Assembly (NCBI GenBank): GCA_937888925.1
Contig: CALARM010000306.1
Span: 1-39,805 of the forward strand
Length of the DNA stretch: 39,805 nt
Source of the DNA: an uncultured Synergistia bacterium
GTDB taxonomy: Bacteria; Eremiobacterota; SpSt-956; JAKJGF01
Direction: 5' to 3'
How positions within the stretch are numbered: the first letter of the stretch is position 1; each line of letters opens with the position of its first letter. Made by a program: the position numbers and the translations under genes. A model generated the notes under the pieces. The model did not search any database. It saw nothing but the letters and a program-made list of their open reading frames with translations, and was not told where the DNA came from. Shown here one piece after another: positions 1 through 7,017 of this stretch.

Positions 1-113
1 TAAAAAAAGAAAGAGGAGAACATGAAGGTTTAATCAATCTCACAGGCATTAACTCTCCGGGTCTGACAGCATCTATGGCGATTGCAAAACATGTAAAGAC
101 TCTCATAGAATAA
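1..113 (+). CDS. FAD-dependent oxidoreductase, C-terminal end (partial)
   Basis: Only the last 36 codons lie in the window, ending at TAA 111-113. The tail contains LTGINSPGLTAS followed by an alanine/valine-rich helix. This matches the conserved C-terminal end of the DAO-type FAD oxidoreductases related to L-2-hydroxyglutarate oxidase and glycerol-3-phosphate dehydrogenase, where an I-x-S-P-G-L-T-A/S stretch closes the FAD site. The substrate cannot be told from this fragment. An intrinsic terminator follows five bases after the stop, so this gene ends its transcription unit and is not linked to the minus-strand gene that follows. Confidence 0.6.
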   Translation, partial: KKERGEHEGLINLTGINSPGLTASMAIAKHVKTLIE

Positions 114-117
114 AAAC

Positions 118-140
118 AGCCTGTTTTACAGGCTATTTCT
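118..140 (+). terminator. Intrinsic terminator of the upstream oxidoreductase gene
   Basis: A perfect 7-bp stem AGCCTGT (118-124) / ACAGGCT (128-134) with a three-base TTT loop is followed by ATTTCT. It begins five bases after the stop codon at 111-113. The trailing U-tract is short, so efficiency is uncertain. Confidence 0.6.
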
Positions 141-161
141 AACAAATTCAGTCTATTAAAA

Positions 162-185
162 CCGCATTACCCGTTACCCATTACG
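162..185 (-). repeat. Degenerate heptamer tandem repeat, left copy
   Basis: Three consecutive seven-base units occupy 164-184. Read on the minus strand they fit GTRAYGS (GTAATGG, GTAACGG, GTAATGC). A related two-unit array lies on the plus strand at 913-926, on the other side of the DUF4013 gene. Short tandem heptamers of this kind occur between genes in some bacterial genomes; their function is generally unknown. Confidence 0.5.
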
Positions 186-192
186 ATTTTTA

Positions 193-888
193 TTAACTGC
201 ATATATTATTTTCTCTGAACATATCTCCTAACATCCTGGAACTCACTACAGTCACATAAAGCAATGCCGGGAAAACCAGCAGTGAACCTACTACAGTTAC
301 GCCAAGTACAATATTAATTACCAGTCCAAGAACAGCAGGTATTAACAAAACCATTATATAAGAACCAATGTTTCCAAGAACCTTTCCCAAAACTCCGAAA
401 GGATTAATGGCTGAGAAAAAGCTGCCGGAAACAGCATAAATTCCGAGAGCCATAGGCAGCATTATTGCTGCGATAAACATTATAACCGAAGTAATAGCCA
501 TTAAGATAAACGTAAGTACAGGTCCTCCTATAGCAGCTATAGCCGACAGTCCCTGAATTGCTGAATTATCGGACATAGCTCCTGCTGCTCCTATGGCAGT
601 CAGGATCATGGGTAAAAAAGAAACAGCCATAAGTATACTGGGAATAAAAATATAAACCATAGTAATAAGTATCGCCATAATCCCGTCCATACACAGTTGT
701 CCCCAGTCCTCCCATTCAGGCATATTAGTTTTCGGTTCTCTGGCATATTCCCTTATGGCTTTCAACTGATAACCGGCAAGACACAATGATCCAAGAAGAG
801 GTATAAGTGCAACATAAGAATATAATAACTTCGTAATCCAGCTCGGATCTTTCGTGGGACACATTACACTTTCCATTATATCAGACAT
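193..888 (-). CDS. DUF4013-family integral membrane protein
   Basis: A 231-residue membrane protein. The N-terminal part has the DUF4013 signature: a lysine/leucine-rich first helix, a glycine-rich second helix, a GYxLKAIRE stretch, then a PEWEDWG motif at the membrane boundary and a DGI segment leading into the next helix. Several long hydrophobic segments rich in Ala, Gly and Ile follow. I place the start at the ATG at 888 because AAGGAGGTG lies about seven bases upstream; an in-frame GTG at 912 would add eight residues and put this ribosome site inside the gene. Function in the family is unknown (transporter-like fold suspected). It is a single gene, transcribed away from its neighbours and bracketed by heptamer repeats. 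Confidence 0.8.
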   Translation of the reverse strand: MSDIMESVMCPTKDPSWITKLLYSYVALIPLLGSLCLAGYQLKAIREYAREPKTNMPEWEDWGQLCMDGIMAILITMVYIFIPSILMAVSFLPMILTAIGAAGAMSDNSAIQGLSAIAAIGGPVLTFILMAITSVIMFIAAIMLPMALGIYAVSGSFFSAINPFGVLGKVLGNIGSYIMVLLIPAVLGLVINIVLGVTVVGSLLVFPALLYVTVVSSRMLGDMFRENNICS

Positions 889-912
889 TATTTTCACCTC
901 CTTAAATAACAC

Positions 913-926
913 GTGACGCGTAACGC
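913..926 (+). repeat. Degenerate heptamer tandem repeat, right copy
   Basis: Two consecutive units, GTGACGC and GTAACGC, fit the same GTRAYGS pattern as the array at 164-184 but lie on the opposite strand. The two arrays therefore form an inverted pair around the DUF4013 gene. The array lies 24 bases upstream of that gene's start codon, so it is in its promoter region or 5' leader. Confidence 0.45.
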
Positions 927-991
927 GAGACCGTCAGGTTAAATTAACCCTGTAAAAACACTATAACAGAAAGAAACATTAAAAGCAAGAG

Positions 992-1759
992 TTACCTTAT
1001 ATAATAAGGCGTCTTTTTGTCTCCACTTATCTCGCTCATACCGATAAAATTTCTGTTAGAAGTGTAATAAAATTTCTCTTCCTCTGTAAATTCCCTTATT
1101 CTTATTTTTGCCATAGTTACAACAGGAATAAACGGAAAGGAGTTTTTAAGTTTATCAATTCCTCCGTAGTCTATCTTCTCTGCGGCACAAACTATAGCTT
1201 TCAGGACTATGCCTGCCCTGTCCAGTATCGATTTTATTGTGACTATCGTTGTTCCGGTGCTCAATACATCATCTATTAATATTACACCGCTTTTTTGAAA
1301 GGTTTCTCTTATATGTGCCGGCAGATACAAACCGGGTCTCAGTGAAGAGCCCATCGCGAAGGCAGGAGTCATTTCGTCTGTTACAAAATCTCCCATAAAG
1401 GCATTCACCGTAGCTTCATCATACCAGTTCAGCCAGTGTATATTTATACCGGTAAATTTCTGCAATGCACTCAATACCAGACCTCCGCCCCTGTCAGCTT
1501 CAGTAATAGCCCATGTATTTTCCAGGTCTATATTCAAATCAAGAAGAGCCCGTCCGAGGACTATACCTGTTGCATCAAGATCTTCTTTTTTCATAGGTCC
1601 GTCGGTCACAGGTAACGGAATGTATTTATAAGATTTTCCGTCATTACTCACAACATTACATACCGGTATATTATTGCAGCTATTTCTGAACAATTCCGAA
1701 TAACCAAGAAGATCTTCTTCAGACATTTGTTTAATTTTTTCAATATAACTCTCAATCAT
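992..1759 (-). CDS. Type I phosphoribosyltransferase
   Basis: A 255-residue cytoplasmic protein. Residues 158-174 read GVILIDDVLSTGTTIVT, the canonical PRPP-binding motif of type I phosphoribosyltransferases (hydrophobic strand, two Asp, then T/S-G-T-T loop). An ADRGGG loop at 88-93 and an MGSSLRPG loop near 136-143 could be the pyrophosphate loop and the flexible hood. The N-terminal region is longer than in adenine or xanthine phosphoribosyltransferases, and I cannot assign the base; purine or xanthine salvage or a regulatory role are both possible. The start ATG lies one base after the stop of the upstream membrane/beta-propeller gene, with AAAGGAG inside that gene, so the two are translationally coupled. 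Confidence 0.75.
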   Translation of the reverse strand: MIESYIEKIKQMSEEDLLGYSELFRNSCNNIPVCNVVSNDGKSYKYIPLPVTDGPMKKEDLDATGIVLGRALLDLNIDLENTWAITEADRGGGLVLSALQKFTGINIHWLNWYDEATVNAFMGDFVTDEMTPAFAMGSSLRPGLYLPAHIRETFQKSGVILIDDVLSTGTTIVTIKSILDRAGIVLKAIVCAAEKIDYGGIDKLKNSFPFIPVVTMAKIRIREFTEEEKFYYTSNRNFIGMSEISGDKKTPYYIR

Positions 1760-1760
1760 T

Positions 1761-2873
1761 TTATTTTTGCTCCTTTTTGCCGGTAAGACACAACATTATA
1801 AATAAAGGTATAACAAGAGAAGGAAAAGGGATTGTAAAGACATAGACCATAATACCGGGTACTATAGTAAGATCCCTTATGCCATTTAAATTTTCCCTGC
1901 ATACAGCAGGACGAAAAAGATTTCTGGAAATTATATATCTGTTACCTTTTATATCCTGAAAAATTTTCCCGGCAAACCTGGTGCCGGTAAAAAGATAGGT
2001 ATCTTCCTGAACAGGCATAACGGTATCATTCATTACTATTCTCTTATTCCATATAGCCTGTACATGTCCTCCTTTATTCAAAAACCATGAATAAAGATCC
2101 TCTTCCGGAGAGGAAATTTCATAAAGCTTTCCGCCTTCAGAAGAAAATACCCTGAGAATATTTTTATTGTTATAGGTACCTATATAAAGCCTGTTATGTT
2201 CATCTATAATCAGCTCTGAATTACCGGGAGTTCCGTAACCAAAACCGTACAAAAAATGCCCGTCTTTATCATATTTCTGAATACGGCAGTAAAAGCTTAT
2301 ATCTATATAAATATTACCGTCACTGTCTGAAACTGCCATAACAGGGTTTGAAAAAGGAAATTCTATTTTTCTCAGAAAATTCAATTTTTCAGGGAATCTT
2401 GAATATATAATGGCGCCGGACAGGGGAATTAAAGGCCATATGATAGAAAGTATCATTATTAAATTCAAAAATTTATTCTTTATTGCCAGGTCATCCAAAT
2501 CGGACATTCTTTGTTCATTGAAGGTTTTCAGTACGCCAAGACTTTCCATGGCGGCAAACATTATTACTATTATACCTGTTATAAAAAAAGGCACAGTCAT
2601 TTTACTTATTCCTCCTGTTATTACAAAAACATTCAGAAGAAATAATACGCCGACAGAGGTTATAAAAAGGACTCTTGAGAGTTTTAATGATATGTTTACC
2701 GGTATTTTTTCTCTCTTTATGATAAATAAAATTATCAGTGATAAACACATAAATAAAGAAATTATAAGAGAATGAGTTAAAGTAAATATTTCAATAAAAC
2801 TCAAAAGAAATAATATCAATTCTATGGGAATAAAAACAAGGAGTAATTTAAATTCAAGAGAATATTTTTTCAT
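1761..2873 (-). CDS. Membrane protein with NHL/beta-propeller-like domain
   Basis: A 370-residue protein. The first 165 residues hold about five transmembrane helices (roughly 9-28, 31-51, 66-83, 87-108, 138-158). Residues about 170-330 are beta-rich and contain repeated blades such as VSDSDGNIYI, YDKDGHFLYGFG and IDEHNRLYIG, as in NHL or six-bladed propellers. A last hydrophobic helix lies at about 340-362 before a lysine-rich tail. The propeller probably sits outside the membrane as a binding or sensing domain; no catalytic residues are evident. No clear ribosome site precedes the ATG. A TATAAT (2889-2884, minus) ends only ten bases before it, so a nearly leaderless message is possible, although no good -35 is visible. 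It is the first gene of a two-gene unit with the phosphoribosyltransferase. Confidence 0.65.
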   Translation of the reverse strand: MKKYSLEFKLLLVFIPIELILFLLSFIEIFTLTHSLIISLFMCLSLIILFIIKREKIPVNISLKLSRVLFITSVGVLFLLNVFVITGGISKMTVPFFITGIIVIMFAAMESLGVLKTFNEQRMSDLDDLAIKNKFLNLIMILSIIWPLIPLSGAIIYSRFPEKLNFLRKIEFPFSNPVMAVSDSDGNIYIDISFYCRIQKYDKDGHFLYGFGYGTPGNSELIIDEHNRLYIGTYNNKNILRVFSSEGGKLYEISSPEEDLYSWFLNKGGHVQAIWNKRIVMNDTVMPVQEDTYLFTGTRFAGKIFQDIKGNRYIISRNLFRPAVCRENLNGIRDLTIVPGIMVYVFTIPFPSLVIPLFIMLCLTGKKEQK

Positions 2874-2930
2874 ATCAATACTTAATTATATCATAAAATA
2901 AAAAGCCCTGCTATAAAGAAAGGTCTGAAT

Positions 2931-3986
2931 ATGATTAAAATACTTGTCACAGGGTCTGCAGGATTTATCGGGTTTCATATGTCTATCAGACTTCTACAGG
3001 ACGAATATAAAGTAACAGGTATCGATAATATAAATGATTATTACGATGTAAATTTAAAATATGCCAGGCTGAAAGAACTGGGTATAGAAGAAATAGAGTA
3101 TAATAAGCCTGCAGAAAGTCATAAATACAAAAATTTTAAATTTCTCAAAATGAATCTGGAAGACAGAAAGGCAATAAATAACTTATTCAAAAGTGAAAAA
3201 TTTGATTTTGTTATAAACCTTGCAGCACAGGCAGGTGTGAGATATTCCCTTGTAAACCCCTATGCCTATATTGACAGTAATATAAGCGGTTTTCTGAATA
3301 TCCTTGAAGGGTGCCGTCATTACGGAGTGAAACATCTTATATTTGCTTCGTCAAGTTCCGTATACGGACTGAATGAGTCAAAACCTTTCTCTGTTCATGA
3401 TAATGTGGATCATCCCATATCTCTTTATGCGGCAACAAAAAAATCAAATGAACTTATGGCTCACAGTTACAGTTATCTTTACAATATTCCTGTTACGGGA
3501 TTAAGATTTTTTACGGTTTATGGCCCCTGGGGCAGGCCTGATATGGCATATTTTAAATTTACAAAGGCTATTTATGAGGGAAAAGAAATTGAAATATATA
3601 ATAATGGACAGATGAAAAGAGATTTTACCTATATCGATGATATTGTGGAAGGGGTAAGAAGACTTGTAGAGAAAATACCGGAAGGGAATAAAGAGTGGAA
3701 TGGACTGAAACCTGATCCGGGCAATTCTGTAGCACCATATAAAATTTATAATATCGGAAATAATAAGCCTGTTGAATTGATGTATTTTGTGAGTGTTCTG
3801 GAGAAAGAAACGGGGATAGAGGCAAAGAAAAAATTTCTTCCCATGCAGGAAGGAGATATGGTAGAGACTTTTGCAGATATTGATGAGCTTTTTCTGAATG
3901 TCCGGTTTAGACCTCTGATCGAAATTGAGAAAGGATTAATTGAATTTGTTAAATGGTACAGAAATTTCTATAACCAAGACAGGTAA
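2931..3986 (+). CDS. UDP-glucuronate 4-epimerase-like NAD-dependent epimerase
   Basis: A 351-residue extended short-chain dehydrogenase/reductase. It has the Rossmann motif TGSAGFIG at residues 7-14, the catalytic serine in SSSSVYG and the catalytic pair in YAATKKSNE (YxxxK). The stretch GLRFFTVYGPWGRPDMAYFKF is the hallmark of the CapI/GAE branch that interconverts UDP-GlcA and UDP-GalA. The length is typical of that branch. UDP-GlcA would be supplied by the UDP-glucose dehydrogenase at 23785 in the same locus. The ATG has GAAAGG about seven bases upstream. It is divergent from the minus-strand membrane/propeller gene across 57 bases and is the first plus-strand gene of the polysaccharide locus. 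Confidence 0.85.
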   Translation: MIKILVTGSAGFIGFHMSIRLLQDEYKVTGIDNINDYYDVNLKYARLKELGIEEIEYNKPAESHKYKNFKFLKMNLEDRKAINNLFKSEKFDFVINLAAQAGVRYSLVNPYAYIDSNISGFLNILEGCRHYGVKHLIFASSSSVYGLNESKPFSVHDNVDHPISLYAATKKSNELMAHSYSYLYNIPVTGLRFFTVYGPWGRPDMAYFKFTKAIYEGKEIEIYNNGQMKRDFTYIDDIVEGVRRLVEKIPEGNKEWNGLKPDPGNSVAPYKIYNIGNNKPVELMYFVSVLEKETGIEAKKKFLPMQEGDMVETFADIDELFLNVRFRPLIEIEKGLIEFVKWYRNFYNQDR

Positions 3987-4057
3987 AAAATAAGTATTCA
4001 GGGTATAATTATATTAAGGATATTTAAGTGACAGACACATGACTGTGATATAAAAAT

Positions 4058-5335
4058 ATGTCAGATATTGTAATCAAAGTAGAAAATTTAGGGAAAAAAT
4101 ATATAATAAGCCATCAGGATAATTCTAGAAGTAAATATATAGCATTACGTGATGTTGTAGTAGAATCTACAAAATCAATTTGTCAAAAAATATCAAATCC
4201 TTTCAAAAAAAATATAAGAAACATATCTATGCCAGAAGAATTCTGGGCATTAAAAGATATTTCATTTGAGGTAGAGCAGGGCGATAAAATTGGAATTATT
4301 GGCCAGAATGGCGCAGGAAAATCTACTCTTTTGAAAATTATAAGTAGAATTACTGAACCTGAAAAAGGGAAGGTCAGTATTAAGGGAAGAGTAGCAAGTC
4401 TCTTGGAAGTGGGAACGGGATTTCACCCCGAATTAACAGGAAGGGAAAATATATACCTTAATGGTGCCATTCTCGGAATGAGTAAAGTTGAAATAGGAAG
4501 GAAGTTCGACGAAATAGTTAGCTTTGCAGAAATTGAGAAATTTCTGGATACCCCTGTTAAAAGATATTCTTCTGGTATGTATGTAAGGCTTGCTTTTGCA
4601 GTAGCAGCCCATCTTGAACCTGAAATACTTTTAATTGATGAAGTGCTGGCAGTTGGCGATGCTCAATTTCAAAAGAAATGCCTGGGGAAAATGGGAGAGA
4701 TAAGTAAAGAAGGAAGGACTATTTTATTTGTAAGTCATAACTTGACAGCATTAAAAAGTCTTTGTTCAAGAGCAATATTACTGGAGAAAGGATTACTGAT
4801 AGAAGATGGAGACAGTCATGAAGTTGTAAATCATTATTTACAACATGGAGCAGGTACTTTTCTGGAAAGAGTATGGGATAATATAGAAACTGCTCCTGGG
4901 AATGATACTGTCCGACTTCACAGTGCAAAGATTGTTATAGATAGTGATAATAATGATAATATAATCAGGGTTGATACTCCATTAAAAATAGAATTTAAGG
5001 CTTGGAACTTCAGTGACAAGATAGAACTTAACTATAGTATGCATATATATAATAGAGAAGGATTACTGATTTTTAATAGCTGGTCTGAACCTGAAGTTTA
5101 TCTAAAGGGCATACTTCACGGAGTATGTCATATTCCTCCAAATTTATTAAATGATGAAACATATAGTATTATGATAATGATTACTAAAGATAGTTCATAT
5201 GGAATTTTTTTTATGTATGATGTTTTAGTTTTTGACGTGAAAGACTCTAATAGAAAAGGCACATGGTATGGCAAAATAGGTGGAGTTATAAGGCCAATTT
5301 TAAAATGGGAAACTAAGTTGATTAATTCCTTATAG
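4058..5335 (+). CDS. wzt: Polysaccharide ABC exporter ATPase, Wzt type with C-terminal carbohydrate-binding domain
   Basis: A 425-residue cytoplasmic ATPase for export of lipid-linked glycan. Walker A is GQNGAGKST (82-90), the signature is YSSGMYVRLAF, Walker B is ILLIDEVLAVGD, and the switch histidine is in FVSHN. The roughly 45-residue insertion before the WALKDISFEV strand and the GTGFHPELTGREN segment are typical of the Wzt/TagH/KpsT-like exporter group. Residues about 280-425 form the beta-rich Wzt C-terminal domain that in characterised systems recognises the non-reducing end of the O-antigen. No Wzm-type permease gene is found in the window, so the ATPase is an orphan here. The ribosome site is poor. 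A TATAAT at 4004-4009 could be a -10 element but lacks a convincing -35. Confidence 0.9.
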   Translation: MSDIVIKVENLGKKYIISHQDNSRSKYIALRDVVVESTKSICQKISNPFKKNIRNISMPEEFWALKDISFEVEQGDKIGIIGQNGAGKSTLLKIISRITEPEKGKVSIKGRVASLLEVGTGFHPELTGRENIYLNGAILGMSKVEIGRKFDEIVSFAEIEKFLDTPVKRYSSGMYVRLAFAVAAHLEPEILLIDEVLAVGDAQFQKKCLGKMGEISKEGRTILFVSHNLTALKSLCSRAILLEKGLLIEDGDSHEVVNHYLQHGAGTFLERVWDNIETAPGNDTVRLHSAKIVIDSDNNDNIIRVDTPLKIEFKAWNFSDKIELNYSMHIYNREGLLIFNSWSEPEVYLKGILHGVCHIPPNLLNDETYSIMIMITKDSSYGIFFMYDVLVFDVKDSNRKGTWYGKIGGVIRPILKWETKLINSL

Positions 5336-5454
5336 AAGTTAATTTACAGGGTGATAAGAAATTATGATTAATACTGATTATGTAAATTACAATTGGAATA
5401 TCCGGATTTATGTGGTTCTTTATTCTCTAACTGTAATATAAAGAGGGGTTCATT

Positions 5455-6033
5455 ATGAATTATACCATAGAAGAATTAAAAGAAATCGGAATAGGTACCA
5501 TAGGGAAAAATGTTGATATCCATAAAAGTGTTGAGTTTTTTTCTCCTCAATATATTCATATAGGAAATAATGTCAGAATAGATTGTTTTTCTATGATTAG
5601 TGCCGGTAAAAATGGGATTTATATAGGTAATAATATTCATGTTGCGTCATCTGTTCTTATTTTTGGAGCCAGTGATAAAATTGTAATAGAAGATTTTTGC
5701 AGTTTATGTCCAAGGGTTACTATTTATACTGCTACAGATGACTTTATATATGGATATTTAACAAATCCTACGGTGCCTGATAAATATAGAAGAATCACTT
5801 CTGGCCCTGTAATTTTACGGAGACATGCCATAGTAGGTACTGGAAGTATATTAATGCCCGGCGTTGAACTTGGAACTGGTGTATCTGTTGGTGCATTAAG
5901 CTTTGTAAGTAAAAAAATCGAAGATTTTTCTATTGTATCAGGTAACCCTTTAAAATTAATAGGAAAGAGAAGAAAAACAGTTTTAGAAATTGAGAAAGAT
6001 TATCTTAACGAAATAAATATGTCAGGAGGATAA
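5455..6033 (+). CDS. Hexapeptide-repeat (left-handed beta-helix) acyltransferase
   Basis: A 192-residue protein made almost entirely of hexapeptide turns ([LIV]-G-x-x-x-x), such as IHIGNNVRI, IYIGNNIHV and GTGSILMPGVELGTGVSVGAL. It ends with the GNPLKLIGKR motif that closes acyltransferases of the WbbJ/VioB/NodL type. Such enzymes act as trimers and move an acyl group from CoA or carrier protein to a sugar hydroxyl or amine. The usual histidine in the loop after the third coil is not obvious here (TATDDF). It is followed one base after its stop by the acyl carrier protein gene, so the donor may be acyl-ACP rather than acetyl-CoA (inference). The start has AGAGGGG about seven bases upstream. 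Confidence 0.85.
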   Translation: MNYTIEELKEIGIGTIGKNVDIHKSVEFFSPQYIHIGNNVRIDCFSMISAGKNGIYIGNNIHVASSVLIFGASDKIVIEDFCSLCPRVTIYTATDDFIYGYLTNPTVPDKYRRITSGPVILRRHAIVGTGSILMPGVELGTGVSVGALSFVSKKIEDFSIVSGNPLKLIGKRRKTVLEIEKDYLNEINMSGG

Positions 6034-6034
6034 A

Positions 6035-6274
6035 ATGAATAACAGTGAAAAATTAAAACAAATATTTTCTCAAACACTTGAGATAGAGGAACATAGAATT
6101 GAAGATTCCCTTGCATATAATTCTACATTGGAATGGGATTCAGTTGCTCATATGAGATTAGTGGCTGCTATAGACGAAGGTTTTGATACAATGCTTGATA
6201 CAGAAGATGTCATAGGCATGAGCTCTTTTGGTAAAGCAAAAGAAATTCTGAAAAAATATGGAGTGGAATTTTAA
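6035..6274 (+). CDS. Acyl carrier protein
   Basis: A 79-residue acidic helical protein with the 4'-phosphopantetheine attachment site in EWDSVAHM, where Ser36 is the modified residue. The usual DSL is DSV here, as in many dedicated secondary-pathway carriers rather than the fatty-acid synthase AcpP. An AGGAGG ribosome site overlaps the end of the acyltransferase gene. The ketoreductase gene starts two bases after its stop. Together with the ketoreductase, AMP ligase, LuxE-like and LuxC-like genes it forms a self-contained acyl-handling module, so it presumably carries the acyl group destined for the glycan. Confidence 0.88.
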   Translation: MNNSEKLKQIFSQTLEIEEHRIEDSLAYNSTLEWDSVAHMRLVAAIDEGFDTMLDTEDVIGMSSFGKAKEILKKYGVEF

Positions 6275-6276
6275 AT

Positions 6277-7017
6277 ATGCTTAAGGATAAGATAGCAGTA
6301 ATAACAGGATGTAACAGAGGCATAGGGAAAGCGATTCTGGAATGTTATGCCAGAAATGGCGCTACTATTATTGCTAATAGCAAAACCAGCGGTTCCATCG
6401 AAGATATCAGTAAAGAACTGGAATTAAAATATAAAGTAAAAATCATGCGATTATACTTTGATGTTTCTAATTATAATGAAGTCAAAGAAGGATTTAAAGA
6501 AATATTCAAGTTCACAAAATATGTAGATATCCTCGTAAATAATGCAGGTATAATGGAAAATGCTTTACTACCTATGGTAACGGAGGAGAGCATAAATAAA
6601 ATATTTAGTGTTAATACCTTCGGCACTATTTATATGATGCAATATGCTTCAAGGTTCATGATGAAAAAGAAAACGGGCAGTATTATTAACATATCGTCAA
6701 TTGTTGGCCTTAACGGAAATGATGGACAAATCGTATATAGCGGAAGTAAGGCAGCAATAGTTGGCATTACAAAATCTGCAGCAAAGGAGTTTGCACCTTA
6801 TAACATAAGAGTAAACGCTATTGCCCCTGGTTTTATAGATACAGACATGACCAGATCTCTGTCTGAAGAAATATATACTGCCAGAGTAAAATCTATTAAA
6901 ATGCAAAAAATAGGTAGCCCGGAAGATATTGCTAATTCTGCTTTATTTCTCGGTTCTGATTTGTCTTCTTATATTACCGGTCAAATAATAGGTGTCGATG
7001 GGGGAATGGTATTATGA
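6277..7017 (+). CDS. 3-oxoacyl-ACP reductase-like short-chain dehydrogenase (FabG family)
   Basis: A 246-residue classical short-chain dehydrogenase. The cofactor loop TGCNRGIG is at residues 10-17, NNAG at 88-91, the catalytic Ser in NISS at 140-141, and Tyr154/Lys158 in YSGSK. The C-terminal GFIDTDMTRSL and the final GQIIGVDGGMVL match FabG. It probably reduces a 3-ketoacyl group on the neighbouring carrier protein to a 3-hydroxyacyl group, using NADPH. The stop overlaps the next start by four bases (ATGA), so it is coupled to the AMP ligase. FabG-like reductases beside a dedicated ACP also occur in the modified-viosamine gene islands of Pseudomonas syringae flagellin glycosylation (known); the analogy is inference. 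Confidence 0.85.
   Translation: MLKDKIAVITGCNRGIGKAILECYARNGATIIANSKTSGSIEDISKELELKYKVKIMRLYFDVSNYNEVKEGFKEIFKFTKYVDILVNNAGIMENALLPMVTEESINKIFSVNTFGTIYMMQYASRFMMKKKTGSIINISSIVGLNGNDGQIVYSGSKAAIVGITKSAAKEFAPYNIRVNAIAPGFIDTDMTRSLSEEIYTARVKSIKMQKIGSPEDIANSALFLGSDLSSYITGQIIGVDGGMVL

Noticed and set aside
889..912. GTG-initiated N-terminal extension of the DUF4013 protein
   Set aside because: A strong AAGGAGGTG ribosome site lies between this GTG and the ATG at 888, so the shorter form is preferred.
162..926. CRISPR or long-repeat array interpretation of the heptamers
   Set aside because: Units are only seven bases, contiguous without spacers, and in opposite orientations on the two sides of the gene.
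2410..2775. Plus-strand open frame of 121 codons
   Set aside because: It lies wholly inside the minus-strand membrane/propeller gene, whose transmembrane helices and propeller repeats are clear, and its product has no recognisable features.
3981..4009. Promoter before wzt based on TATAAT at 4004-4009
   Set aside because: No -35 hexamer or TG extension is present at a proper distance, and such A/T hexamers arise easily in this sequence, so it is not listed as a feature.
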